Shown piece by piece: positions 1 through 5,874 of a DNA stretch of 13,174 nt. Position 1 is the stretch's first letter; each line of letters opens with the position of its first letter. A program made the translations under genes and the position numbers. The stretch comes from Gallionellaceae bacterium (GTDB taxonomy: Bacteria > Pseudomonadota > Gammaproteobacteria > Burkholderiales > Gallionellaceae): the NCBI GenBank assembly GCA_003151655.1, contig PLYB01000193.1, forward strand, positions 8,559-21,732. Direction: 5' to 3'. The notes beneath the pieces were generated by a model. That model was not told where the DNA came from, did not search any database, and saw nothing but the letters and a program-made list of their open reading frames with translations.

Positions 1-1391
1 ATGGGTTTGTAGAGCAGCGGCAGTTCGGGAATTTTTTCGTGCGGTGATTCCAGCGTGTTGCTGAGGCATATGCCGACACCTTGGCGCGGCACCTTTGCGC
101 CAAAGTCGTGGAACATGCGGGTGAGGCGGAGCGCAGACACCGAATACGGCCCCACCATGATCTCGAAACCATAGAGTTGCTTGGCAAGACTTTCGGCGCG
201 TCCGATTATTGCGCCATCACCTTCTTCGCTACGAACTCGCTGCAATGCGTGCTCTACGATACCCAGCAAGTAGGTTCCTGTTCCAACAGCCGGGTCGAGG
301 GTAGCGACATCGCCATCCGCGAAGCCAAACTTTTTGTGAAATTTCTTCCGCAACAACTCGTCCACCAGCCGTACTTGGGCTTGCACCACTTCTACCGGAG
401 TGTAGTAGGCTCCGGCATCTTTACGCAGTTTGGGATCATATTCAGCAAGGAAGTCTTCATAGAAGTGCAACCATGGATCGCGCCTGCCGCGCGACATTGT
501 CCCCGTTGGAACAGCTTGAATAACGCGCTGGAGCAAATTGAGGGATGCGCCAATGTCATCGTTCAACTGGGAATCTGTCAGCACTTCCAGCGCACGGGAA
601 AGAAGGCTATTGGAGCCAGTGAGCTGCTGGATGGCGCGGTCAAGCAGAAGGGTGTCACTGCCATCCGAGCGTGCAAGGAGCAAAGCAAAGACCACCGTCT
701 GCGCATAAGAATCGGCAAACACCTGATTGCTGGCTTCAGGGAAAAGATAGCGCCGCCAGTCTCGCGCCACTGACAGCATGGCCTCTGATTGTTTGTCCAG
801 TGCCTCAAGCACATCGTCGTGCAGCATTCGGCAAAGCGGCGCTAGCAGTTCAGCCAACTGTTTGGCAGAGTTGGGTACGATGGGTTCCCACTGGAAAAAA
901 TCGGACAGCAACGCCCGCATATCGTCGGCTGATTTGATGTTTACGGCACGCGAACCGATGACAGTCAAATCATCGTCAAAACGCACACGCCGAATACTTT
1001 CTCCATTACGAAATAGCGCCCATTCATTGCCATCGGTATAAATCAGATTGGGTAAGAGACTGAAACGCTCCCACTGCTTTTTGTTATGCCCTTTGAAACG
1101 GTGCGGCTCCACACCCGTACCCGGCGACTTCAATTCAATATAGCCGCATAACAACTGGTTCACCGTCACAGCGAAATCGGGGCGGCCAAGTTTATCGTCC
1201 AACGTACTTTCGTCTTTTGCTACTACGACCAGATTTTTTGAGCGACCAAATTTTTCCAGCAGCTCATCCACCGGGCGGCGTAATTGATCTTCTTCCCGAC
1301 CATCCACTGCAGCATCAAATTTGGATTTGATGGTATTCGCAAAAGCGTCGAGTGCTTCCTGCATTACGTCTTGGGTTTGTTGGTTTTTCAT
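1..1391 (-). CDS. N-6 adenine DNA methyltransferase with N-terminal nuclease motif (restriction-modification, type IIG/ISP-like), 3' end outside window
   Basis: This reading frame is open from an ATG at 1391 to the left edge (463 codons visible), so the C-terminus and any target-recognition domain are missing. Around residues 61-88 there is a PD-(D/E)xK-like pattern: E61, D72 in RPDFAV, and E86-L-K88 in YIELKSP, as in single-chain restriction-methylation enzymes. A helical linker follows. The methyltransferase core starts with DAGAYYTP (residues 325-332), the usual motif before SAM-binding motif I, which is DPAVGTGTYLLG from residue 366. The catalytic NPPY/DPPY motif would lie beyond the edge. 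No helicase motifs appear between nuclease and methylase, which argues against a complete type ISP architecture and for a type IIG-like or ISP-related protein. It would methylate adenine in a specific site and possibly cut unmodified DNA. It is the last gene of a same-strand accessory cluster. The Shine-Dalgarno sequence is weak, so the exact start is uncertain. Confidence 0.85.
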   Translation of the reverse strand, partial: MKNQQTQDVMQEALDAFANTIKSKFDAAVDGREEDQLRRPVDELLEKFGRSKNLVVVAKDESTLDDKLGRPDFAVTVNQLLCGYIELKSPGTGVEPHRFKGHNKKQWERFSLLPNLIYTDGNEWALFRNGESIRRVRFDDDLTVIGSRAVNIKSADDMRALLSDFFQWEPIVPNSAKQLAELLAPLCRMLHDDVLEALDKQSEAMLSVARDWRRYLFPEASNQVFADSYAQTVVFALLLARSDGSDTLLLDRAIQQLTGSNSLLSRALEVLTDSQLNDDIGASLNLLQRVIQAVPTGTMSRGRRDPWLHFYEDFLAEYDPKLRKDAGAYYTPVEVVQAQVRLVDELLRKKFHKKFGFADGDVATLDPAVGTGTYLLGIVEHALQRVRSEEGDGAIIGRAESLAKQLYGFEIMVGPYSVSALRLTRMFHDFGAKVPRQGVGICLSNTLESPHEKIPELPLLYKP

Positions 1392-1475
1392 CGTGTCTTG
1401 GCGACTTTGTTTTATTTTTTCGGCAGAGCTGCTTTACGAATGATACCGTTAAACCCTTCCCTCCGACCATGTCAT

Positions 1476-1529
1476 CCTGAAGTCACAAATTGTGATCTCA
1501 AGTTTGAGGTCGCAATTTGCGACCACTTC
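1476..1529. repeat. Diverged copy of the double 27-bp palindromic unit, outside any gene
   Basis: This non-coding stretch lies between the ORF6N gene stop (1564) and the methyltransferase start (1391). It contains two adjacent palindromic units like those inside the two ORF6N genes: 1476-1502 (arms CCTGAAGTCACAA and TTGTGATCTCAAG) and 1503-1529, whose right arm keeps only TTGCGACC before diverging. Read on the minus strand, one frame gives SQIATSNLRSQFVTSG and then a stop, which closely matches the peptide in the intact ORF6N protein. The order of the two units is swapped relative to the gene copies. It is either an independently inserted element or the scar of a third, deleted ORF6N gene. 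Confidence 0.75.
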
Positions 1530-1563
1530 GGCTTACGCGCCCGGCAAAACCATTATTGCAACA

Positions 1564-2127
1564 TCATTTTTTCTCCCACGGCGCAAAACCGATGGGGCGT
1601 TTCTTTTTGGGGTCGGCGGGTGTCATCAGTTGGTGGATGGCTTCAAAAATTGCTTTGAATTTGATGTCGTAGTTCTTTTCGAGCGCAACCAGTTTTCGCG
1701 ACAGTTCGGCGTTGGAGGCGAGTATCTGCCGTAGCTGTACGAAGGCACGCACGACCTGAACACTGGCTTCTACAGCGCGGGGAGAGTTAAGCACGCTGGC
1801 TGCCATGATGGCACCATGTTCTGTGAAGGCGTAAGGGAGGTGCCTTCGTCCGCCACGTCCAGGGGGATTGTTTGAGGTCGCAATTTGCGACCTCAAACTT
1901 GAAGTCACAAATTGTGATTTCAAGTTTGCAAATTCTTCGGCTGTGAGCTGAAACATGAAGTCTTCTGGAAATCGTTCCTGATTGCGTCGCACCTGCTCAT
2001 TCAATCGTTTTGTTTCCACTTCGTAGAGCGCAGCCAAGTCTTCGTCCAGCATGACCCTCTGCCCACGGATCAGAAATATTTGCGATTCGATTTGTTCCAC
2101 AGATGCAATCAATGCATTATTTGTCAT
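1564..2127 (-). CDS. ORF6N-domain protein (phage-type DNA-binding family), intact
   Basis: The protein has 187 residues from the ATG at 2127. That start is preferred because the paralogue begins identically (MTKELIATVEQIESQ against MTNNALIASVEQIESQ) and GAGGAG lies just upstream; an in-frame ATG at 2160 has no such support. The N-terminal half matches the ORF6N family: IFLIRGQRVMLDEDLAALY, then RFPEDFMFQL, then LPYAFTEHG near the domain end. The C-terminal part is helical and ends in a basic tail (PKKKRPIGFAPWEKK). ORF6N proteins occur in phages and beside restriction-modification loci and are thought to bind DNA; no precise role is established here. Oddly, the segment between NLKSQ and GGRRHLPYAF contains a tandem nine-residue repeat (LKSQFVTSS, LRSQIATSN) encoded by two adjacent palindromes at 1871-1924. 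The start overlaps a TGA in ATGA arrangement with a relic reading frame upstream. Confidence 0.85.
   Translation of the reverse strand: MTNNALIASVEQIESQIFLIRGQRVMLDEDLAALYEVETKRLNEQVRRNQERFPEDFMFQLTAEEFANLKSQFVTSSLRSQIATSNNPPGRGGRRHLPYAFTEHGAIMAASVLNSPRAVEASVQVVRAFVQLRQILASNAELSRKLVALEKNYDIKFKAIFEAIHQLMTPADPKKKRPIGFAPWEKK
1871..1924. repeat. Two adjacent in-frame 27-bp palindromes in the ORF6N gene
   Basis: Unit 1871-1897 is a perfect palindrome with 13-bp arms (TTTGAGGTCGCAA) around one central base. Unit 1898-1924 has 13-bp arms (CTTGAAGTCACAA) with one mismatch, which is G-T. Each unit is exactly nine codons, so the pair adds 18 residues without shifting the frame. Confidence 0.9.
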
Positions 2128-2192
2128 CGCTCCACTCCTCGTCTGCAGCATTCTACACACTCATCAACGAGCTTGTGGATTCATGCGCCGTG

Positions 2193-2495
2193 TTAGGTAA
2201 CGGCATAGGACAAATATTTCCTATGCTGACCTCTCCCACTCTTTAAGGTCACAATTTGTGACCTTAAACTTGAGGTACCAGATTGGCACCTCAAGTTAGC
2301 AAACTCGTCGGCTGAGAGTTGAAATATGAAGTCTACCGGAAACCGTGCGCTATTTCGCTTGACCGCACGGTTCAGCGCTTTGGTTTCCACCTCGTAGAGC
2401 GCGGCTAAATCATCATCCAGCATGACTCTCTGCCCACGGACAAGAAATATCTGCGATTCGATTTGTTCAACGGTTGCTATCAATTCCTTAGTCAT
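2193..2495 (-). pseudogene. Truncated ORF6N-domain gene (nonsense codon and 3' deletion)
   Basis: A tandem paralogue of the intact ORF6N gene. It starts at an ATG (2495) behind a good AAGGAG site. The first 80 residues follow the family (IFLVRGQRVMLDDDLAALY, RFPVDFIFQLSADEFANL). The frame ends after 100 residues at HRKYLSYAVT. The stop TAA occupies the codon that is GAA (E of YAFTEHG) in the paralogue, and the next codons still read HGA, so a nonsense change is the simplest cause. A second in-frame TGA follows, and the expected remaining 80 or so residues are absent: the sequence passes straight into the leader of the next ORF6N gene. It is probably non-functional, though a short DNA-binding peptide could still be made. 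It also carries the double palindrome (2242-2295). Confidence 0.8.
2242..2295. repeat. Two adjacent 27-bp palindromes in the truncated ORF6N gene
   Basis: Unit 2242-2268 is a perfect palindrome (arms TTTAAGGTCACAA, one central base). Unit 2269-2295 has arms CTTGAGGTACCAG and TTGGCACCTCAAG with two mismatches. The placement and reading frame are the same as in the intact paralogue. The two base differences between the perfect units of the two genes appear symmetrically in both arms, so the palindrome is kept. Confidence 0.9.
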
Positions 2496-2532
2496 TGCCC
2501 CGCTCCTTGCCTACGGCATTCTACACAAACAT

Positions 2533-2892
2533 CTACGAACAAAGACGGATGTTCTGTCCCCATGGAATTTCTGCGACAAGCTGTCGCAGAAATTCGGGAG
2601 CGTTGGCATAGGTTTCGTAGAAACGCTTAATATCCCAAAGGTTACGGGGTGAAAATCCGCTCATATCGGGGAACTCATTACGCAAATCGGCAGATAGTTG
2701 ATCTACTACTGCACTTCCCCAGCCCAACTCTTCCTGACGCTCAACAATCATCTTGCCCAACGCCCAGTACAGTCCGATTAGACTACGGTTAATCGCACGT
2801 GCGGCACCAAGTCGGCTTTGTGCAACCTGAGTTTTGATGTCGCGCAGGAAATCCTGGTAGCGATTATTGTCCGGCGGTGTGATGGTGCTCAT
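2533..2892 (-). pseudogene. Truncated DUF1016 (YhcG-type) protein, N-terminal part only
   Basis: This 119-residue frame matches the N-terminal domain of DUF1016/YhcG proteins: RYQDFLRDIKTQVAQSRLGA, then LIGLYWALGKMIVERQ, GWGSAVVDQLSADL, FSPRNLWDIKRFYETY and EIPWGQN. Family members run to roughly 330-380 residues and carry a C-terminal PD-(D/E)xK nuclease domain. Here the frame leaves the family after WGQN and stops six codons later. The sequence then joins the leader of the ORF6N pseudogene, so the nuclease domain is deleted. Its ATG overlaps the stop of the nucleotidyltransferase gene (ATGA at 2889-2892), which implies translational coupling. YhcG proteins are commonly found beside type I restriction systems. 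A retained function for the fragment is doubtful. Confidence 0.85.
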
Positions 2893-3179
2893 ACAGTGAC
2901 GGCTTCAGTCATTACTTGCGCTCTAAATTTGTCGGGAAGCGCATTGGGGGTTAATACGTCCACGCTGACGTTGAGCAATTTCGCCAGCTCGACTTGTATC
3001 TTGGCAATATCCATCAGCGTGGTTTCGGAGGTCGGCTCGACCAGCAGGTCAAGATCGCTGTCTTCGGTATCGTCGCCGTGCAGGGCTGAGCCAAACACGC
3101 GCACGTTGGTGACGCGATGACTGAGTGCGATACGGCGAATTTCGTCGCGGTGTTGTTGCAGTGCCAGCGAAGGGCGCAT
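2889..3179 (-). CDS. MNT-type nucleotidyltransferase domain protein (MntA-like antitoxin family)
   Basis: A 96-residue protein with the minimal nucleotidyltransferase signature: VFGSALHGDDTEDSDLDLLV with G30-S31, the metal-binding pair D42 and D44, and a third acidic residue D74 in VDVLTP. These small MNT proteins usually pair with a HEPN toxin and inactivate it by adding AMP residues. No HEPN gene is seen here: the next gene, overlapping by four bases, is a truncated DUF1016 gene. The start at 3179 has a good site (AAAGGA, about nine bases upstream), and a perfect TATAAT lies at 3211-3206. It appears to be the first gene of the minus-strand accessory cluster. It may be an orphan antitoxin, a solitary nucleotidyltransferase, or may have lost its partner in the rearrangement downstream. 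Confidence 0.85.
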   Translation of the reverse strand: MRPSLALQQHRDEIRRIALSHRVTNVRVFGSALHGDDTEDSDLDLLVEPTSETTLMDIAKIQVELAKLLNVSVDVLTPNALPDKFRAQVMTEAVTV

Positions 3180-3205
3180 GACTTCGTTCCTTTACGGTTT
3201 GCGGC

Positions 3206-3211
3206 ATTATA
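3206..3211 (-). promoter_or_regulatory. -10 box upstream of the MNT nucleotidyltransferase
   Basis: TATAAT reads on the minus strand at 3211-3206, 27-32 bases before the ATG at 3179. This leaves room for a short leader with AAAGGA. No strong -35 is visible: the best candidate (GCAACA, 18-bp spacing) matches only half the consensus. It would drive the whole accessory cluster. Confidence 0.5.
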
Positions 3212-3282
3212 GCGGTTGATACGGCGAAATGTTGCGTTGCACTCCTGAATGTAAAAGTATCGAGCACCAGCCAAACAAGTTC

Positions 3283-3309
3283 TTGAAATGGCGCGCAATG
3301 ATTTAAAAT
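3283..3309 (+). promoter_or_regulatory. Weak candidate promoter for the MHS transporter
   Basis: TTGAAA (3283-3288) and TAAAAT (3304-3309) each match consensus at five of six bases, but the spacing is 15 bp, shorter than usual. The site lies about 30 bases before the transporter ATG in the divergent gap. Confidence 0.3.
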
Positions 3310-3339
3310 CTGCACCTCGTTCAAATTGATGAATAGCTT

Positions 3340-4608
3340 ATGCGTACTCTCAACCGCCAAGACTACAAAACTTTAGTACTCGCCGCCTTTGGCGGTGCGT
3401 TGGAGTTTTACGATTTCATCATTTTCGTATTCTTCGCGGTGGTGATCGGGCAGCTATTCTTTCCGCCGGACATGCCGGAGTGGCTGCGGCAGGTGCAAGC
3501 CTATGGCATCTTTGCGGCGGGTTATCTGGCGCGCCCGCTGGGCGGTATTGTGATGGCGCATTTCGGCGATTTGCTGGGGCGCAAGCGCATGTTCATGCTG
3601 AGCATTCTATTGATGTCGTTGCCGACGCTGGCTATCGGTTTTTTGCCGACCTACGCCAGCATCGGCATCGGCGCTCCGCTGTTGCTGCTGGGGCTGCGCG
3701 TATTGCAGGGCGCGGCCATCGGCGGTGAAGTGCCGGGCGCATGGGTTTTCGTTTCCGAGCATGTACCGGCGCGCCATGTGGGCTTCGCCTGCGGCACGCT
3801 GACCGCAGGGTTGACGGGCGGCATTTTGCTGGGCTCGCTGGTAGCGATGTCGATCAACAAAATCTATAGCCCTGCCGAAGTGCTGGCCGAAGGATGGCGC
3901 GTGCCGTTCATCATCGGCGGTATTTTCGGGCTGGTATCGGTGTGGCTGCGCCAGTGGCTGCACGAAACACCGGTGTTCAAAGAGTTGCAGGCCAAGCAGG
4001 AGCTGGCGAACGAATTGCCTTTGCGCAAGGTGGTGCGCGACCATCGTCCCGCCGTGATTCTCACCATGCTGATGACCTGGCTGTTATCGGCTGCGATCAT
4101 CGTGATGATCTTGATGACACCCACGCTGGTGCAGAAGCTGTACGCCATTCCCGCCGCAACTGCGTTGCTGGCCAACAGTATCGCGACGGTATTTTTGAGC
4201 ATCGGCTGCATCCTGTTCGGTGCGGCAGCGGACCGCTTCGGGGCGGGGAAAGTGTTGGCTGCGGGTTGCGTCATGCTGGGAATAAGCTCGGCGCTGTTTT
4301 ATCAGCAGATGGCGGTGGCACCGGAGAGCATCAACGCGCTGTATGCGCTGTGCGGATTCTTTGTCGGGGTGATCGGCATCGTGCCCAGTATGGCGGTGAA
4401 AGCCTTTCCTGCGGCGGTGCGCTTTTCCGGCCTGTCGTTTTCCTACAATGTGGCTTACGCGGTGTTCGGCGGACTGACTCCGGTAATGGTAAGTCTATTG
4501 TTGCCGCTGGACAAGTTGGCTCCGGCGCATTATGTCGAAGCATTAAGCGTATTGGGCATCGCAATCGGGCTGTATTCATGGCGCAGCAACCAATCGCAAA
4601 CCGGCTGA
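3340..4608 (+). CDS. MFS transporter, metabolite:H+ symporter (MHS) family
   Basis: A 422-residue inner-membrane protein with about twelve hydrophobic helices. It shows the MHS-subfamily signature ALEFYDFIIF (residues 20-29), ARPLGG (64-69) and loop 2-3 motif GDLLGRKR (76-83). The weaker second-half counterpart is AAADRFGAGK. MHS members import organic acids or osmolytes such as citrate, 2-oxoglutarate, shikimate, proline or betaine with protons. The sequence alone does not give the substrate. The long amphipathic segment around WLHETPVFKELQAKQ (about residues 206-220) is the usual central cytoplasmic loop. The gene stands alone, divergent from the accessory cluster and 86 bp before ispB. The ATG at 3340 has a poor Shine-Dalgarno sequence but gives the expected N-terminus just ahead of helix 1. 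Confidence 0.88.
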   Translation: MRTLNRQDYKTLVLAAFGGALEFYDFIIFVFFAVVIGQLFFPPDMPEWLRQVQAYGIFAAGYLARPLGGIVMAHFGDLLGRKRMFMLSILLMSLPTLAIGFLPTYASIGIGAPLLLLGLRVLQGAAIGGEVPGAWVFVSEHVPARHVGFACGTLTAGLTGGILLGSLVAMSINKIYSPAEVLAEGWRVPFIIGGIFGLVSVWLRQWLHETPVFKELQAKQELANELPLRKVVRDHRPAVILTMLMTWLLSAAIIVMILMTPTLVQKLYAIPAATALLANSIATVFLSIGCILFGAAADRFGAGKVLAAGCVMLGISSALFYQQMAVAPESINALYALCGFFVGVIGIVPSMAVKAFPAAVRFSGLSFSYNVAYAVFGGLTPVMVSLLLPLDKLAPAHYVEALSVLGIAIGLYSWRSNQSQTG

Positions 4609-4694
4609 AACCCGGCGGCAAAATTTATGAGACAATACACCCCTCGAAAAGGGCGCGGGTGGCTTGACTCCGTGTTTTTCAAATTGGATAAGCA

Positions 4695-5663
4695 GTGTCT
4701 CTAGAAAATCTCAATCAATTAATCGCGGCCGATATGGCTGCCGTGGATCAAGTTATTCGTACCCGCTTGCATTCCGATGTGGCTTTGGTCAATCAGGTCG
4801 GCGAATACATCATCAGCAGCGGCGGCAAGCGCTTGCGTCCGGCTTTGGTGATCTTGTCGGCGCGGGCTTTCGGTTATCAGGGCACGCTGCATTACGATCT
4901 CGCCGCCGTAGTCGAATTCATTCATACCGCGACGCTGTTGCACGACGACGTGGTGGACGAATCTGCCTTGCGCCGTGGCCGTGAAACCGCCAATGCCATG
5001 TTCGGCAATGCCGCCAGCGTGCTGGTTGGCGACTTCCTGTATTCGCGAGCTTTCCAAATGATGGTGGAAGCCAACGACATGCGCGTGATGCAAACGCTGG
5101 CCGATGCGACCAATGTCATTGCCGAGGGCGAAGTATTGCAGTTGCTCAATTGCAACAATGCGGATGTTGATGCCGCCAATTATCTGGACGTGATCCATCG
5201 CAAAACAGCCAAATTATTTGAAGCCGCCATGAGACTCGGTGCCATTCTCGGCAAACAAGATGCCGTCAGCGAGGCGGCGGCAGCCCGTTATGGCATGCAC
5301 ATGGGCACCGCCTTCCAACTGGTGGATGACGTGCTGGATTATTCCGGCGATGCGCAAGAGATCGGTAAAAATCTGGGCGATGACTTGGCTGAAGGCAAAC
5401 CGACATTACCCCTGATTTACGCCATGCAGCACGGCACGCCCGCACAGGCAGCAGTGATCCGCGCCGCCATCGAGCAGGGCGACATTAACCGTTTCGCCGA
5501 AGTGTTGCAGATCGTGCAGCAGACCGGTGCACTGAACTACACCCGGCAGCAAGCACAACACGAAGCAGACTTGGCGCGTGCCGAGTTGCTCAATGTCCCG
5601 GATTCACAATACAAACATAGTTTGCTAGAATTAGCCGAGCTCGCCGCCTCACGGCAAGCCTAG
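4695..5663 (+). CDS. ispB: Octaprenyl diphosphate synthase (ubiquinone side chain)
   Basis: A 322-residue trans-polyprenyl diphosphate synthase that extends farnesyl diphosphate with isopentenyl units to make the quinone side chain. Visible motifs are GGKRLRP (residues 43-49), the first aspartate-rich motif LLHDDVVDESALRRG (D84, D85, D88), HRKTAKLFE (168-176) and the second aspartate-rich motif FQLVDDVLDYSG (D211, D212, D215), followed by KNLGDDLAEGKPTLP. Length and N-terminus (MSLENLNQLIAADMAAVD) match IspB-type enzymes from the first residue, so the GTG start at 4695 is accepted although its ribosome site (GGATAA) is weak. Chain length cannot be read from sequence with certainty; C8 is the usual product in this group. 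In many proteobacteria ispB lies near rplU-rpmA-obg; here it is followed by a tRNA. Confidence 0.93.
   Translation: MSLENLNQLIAADMAAVDQVIRTRLHSDVALVNQVGEYIISSGGKRLRPALVILSARAFGYQGTLHYDLAAVVEFIHTATLLHDDVVDESALRRGRETANAMFGNAASVLVGDFLYSRAFQMMVEANDMRVMQTLADATNVIAEGEVLQLLNCNNADVDAANYLDVIHRKTAKLFEAAMRLGAILGKQDAVSEAAAARYGMHMGTAFQLVDDVLDYSGDAQEIGKNLGDDLAEGKPTLPLIYAMQHGTPAQAAVIRAAIEQGDINRFAEVLQIVQQTGALNYTRQQAQHEADLARAELLNVPDSQYKHSLLELAELAASRQA
5603..5631 (+). promoter_or_regulatory. Candidate promoter for tRNA-Pro, inside the end of ispB
   Basis: TTCACA (5603-5608) and TAGAAT (5626-5631) each match consensus at five of six bases with ideal 17-bp spacing. Transcription would start near 5638, about 60 bases before the mature tRNA. 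This would let the tRNA be expressed independently of ispB. Confidence 0.4.
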
Positions 5664-5669
5664 TTTTAC

Positions 5670-5690
5670 GGGGCTTTCAAACACAGCCCC
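5670..5690 (+). terminator. Possible weak hairpin after ispB
   Basis: GGGGCT (5670-5675) pairs with AGCCCC (5685-5690) around a nine-base loop, seven bases after the ispB stop. Only TCCTTAAT follows, not a T-run, and the hairpin also lies between the proposed tRNA promoter and the tRNA. It may instead be part of the tRNA leader. Confidence 0.3.
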
Positions 5691-5698
5691 TCCTTAAT

Positions 5699-5775
5699 CG
5701 GAGTGTAGCTCAGCCTGGTAGAGCACTGCGTTCGGGACGCAGGGGCCGGAGGTTCGAATCCTCTCACTCCGACCA
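5699..5775 (+). tRNA. tRNA-Pro (anticodon CGG)
   Basis: A 77-base cloverleaf. The acceptor stem CGGAGTG (5699-5705) pairs with CACTCCG (5765-5771), with discriminator A and encoded CCA at 5773-5775. The anticodon stem CTGCG/CGCAG encloses the loop TTCGGGA, giving anticodon CGG, which reads proline codon CCG. The C1-G72 pair and A73 are typical of bacterial tRNA-Pro. The T loop GTTCGAATC is intact. Confidence 0.97.
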
Positions 5776-5874
5776 GAATCGCTTAAGTTTTCTGATAAGC
5801 ACGCAAATTTCATCAGCCGGGCGACACTCTTAATCATGTCCCTCGGGCTGCAAACAATTATTTTGGGAATAACG

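Noticed and set aside
81..773. 230-codon plus-strand frame
   Set aside because: It is antisense to the methyltransferase, whose DPAVGTGTYL and DAGAYYTP motifs fix the real strand.
1871..2295. CRISPR-like array
   Set aside because: The repeats are palindromic coding units directly adjacent to each other without spacers, and no cas genes are present.
4640..4660. Small CCCT/AGGG hairpin after the transporter
   Set aside because: It has only four base pairs and no T-run.
3894..4667. 257-codon plus-strand frame overlapping the transporter
   Set aside because: It lies out of frame inside the MHS transporter, is rich in Arg, Gly and His as expected from a shifted GC-rich frame, and has no family motif.
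4664..4692. TTGACT - 17 bp - GATAAG as an ispB promoter
   Set aside because: Transcription would begin at or after the GTG start, but the IspB N-terminus aligns with the family from that GTG, so the promoter would cut off the coding start.
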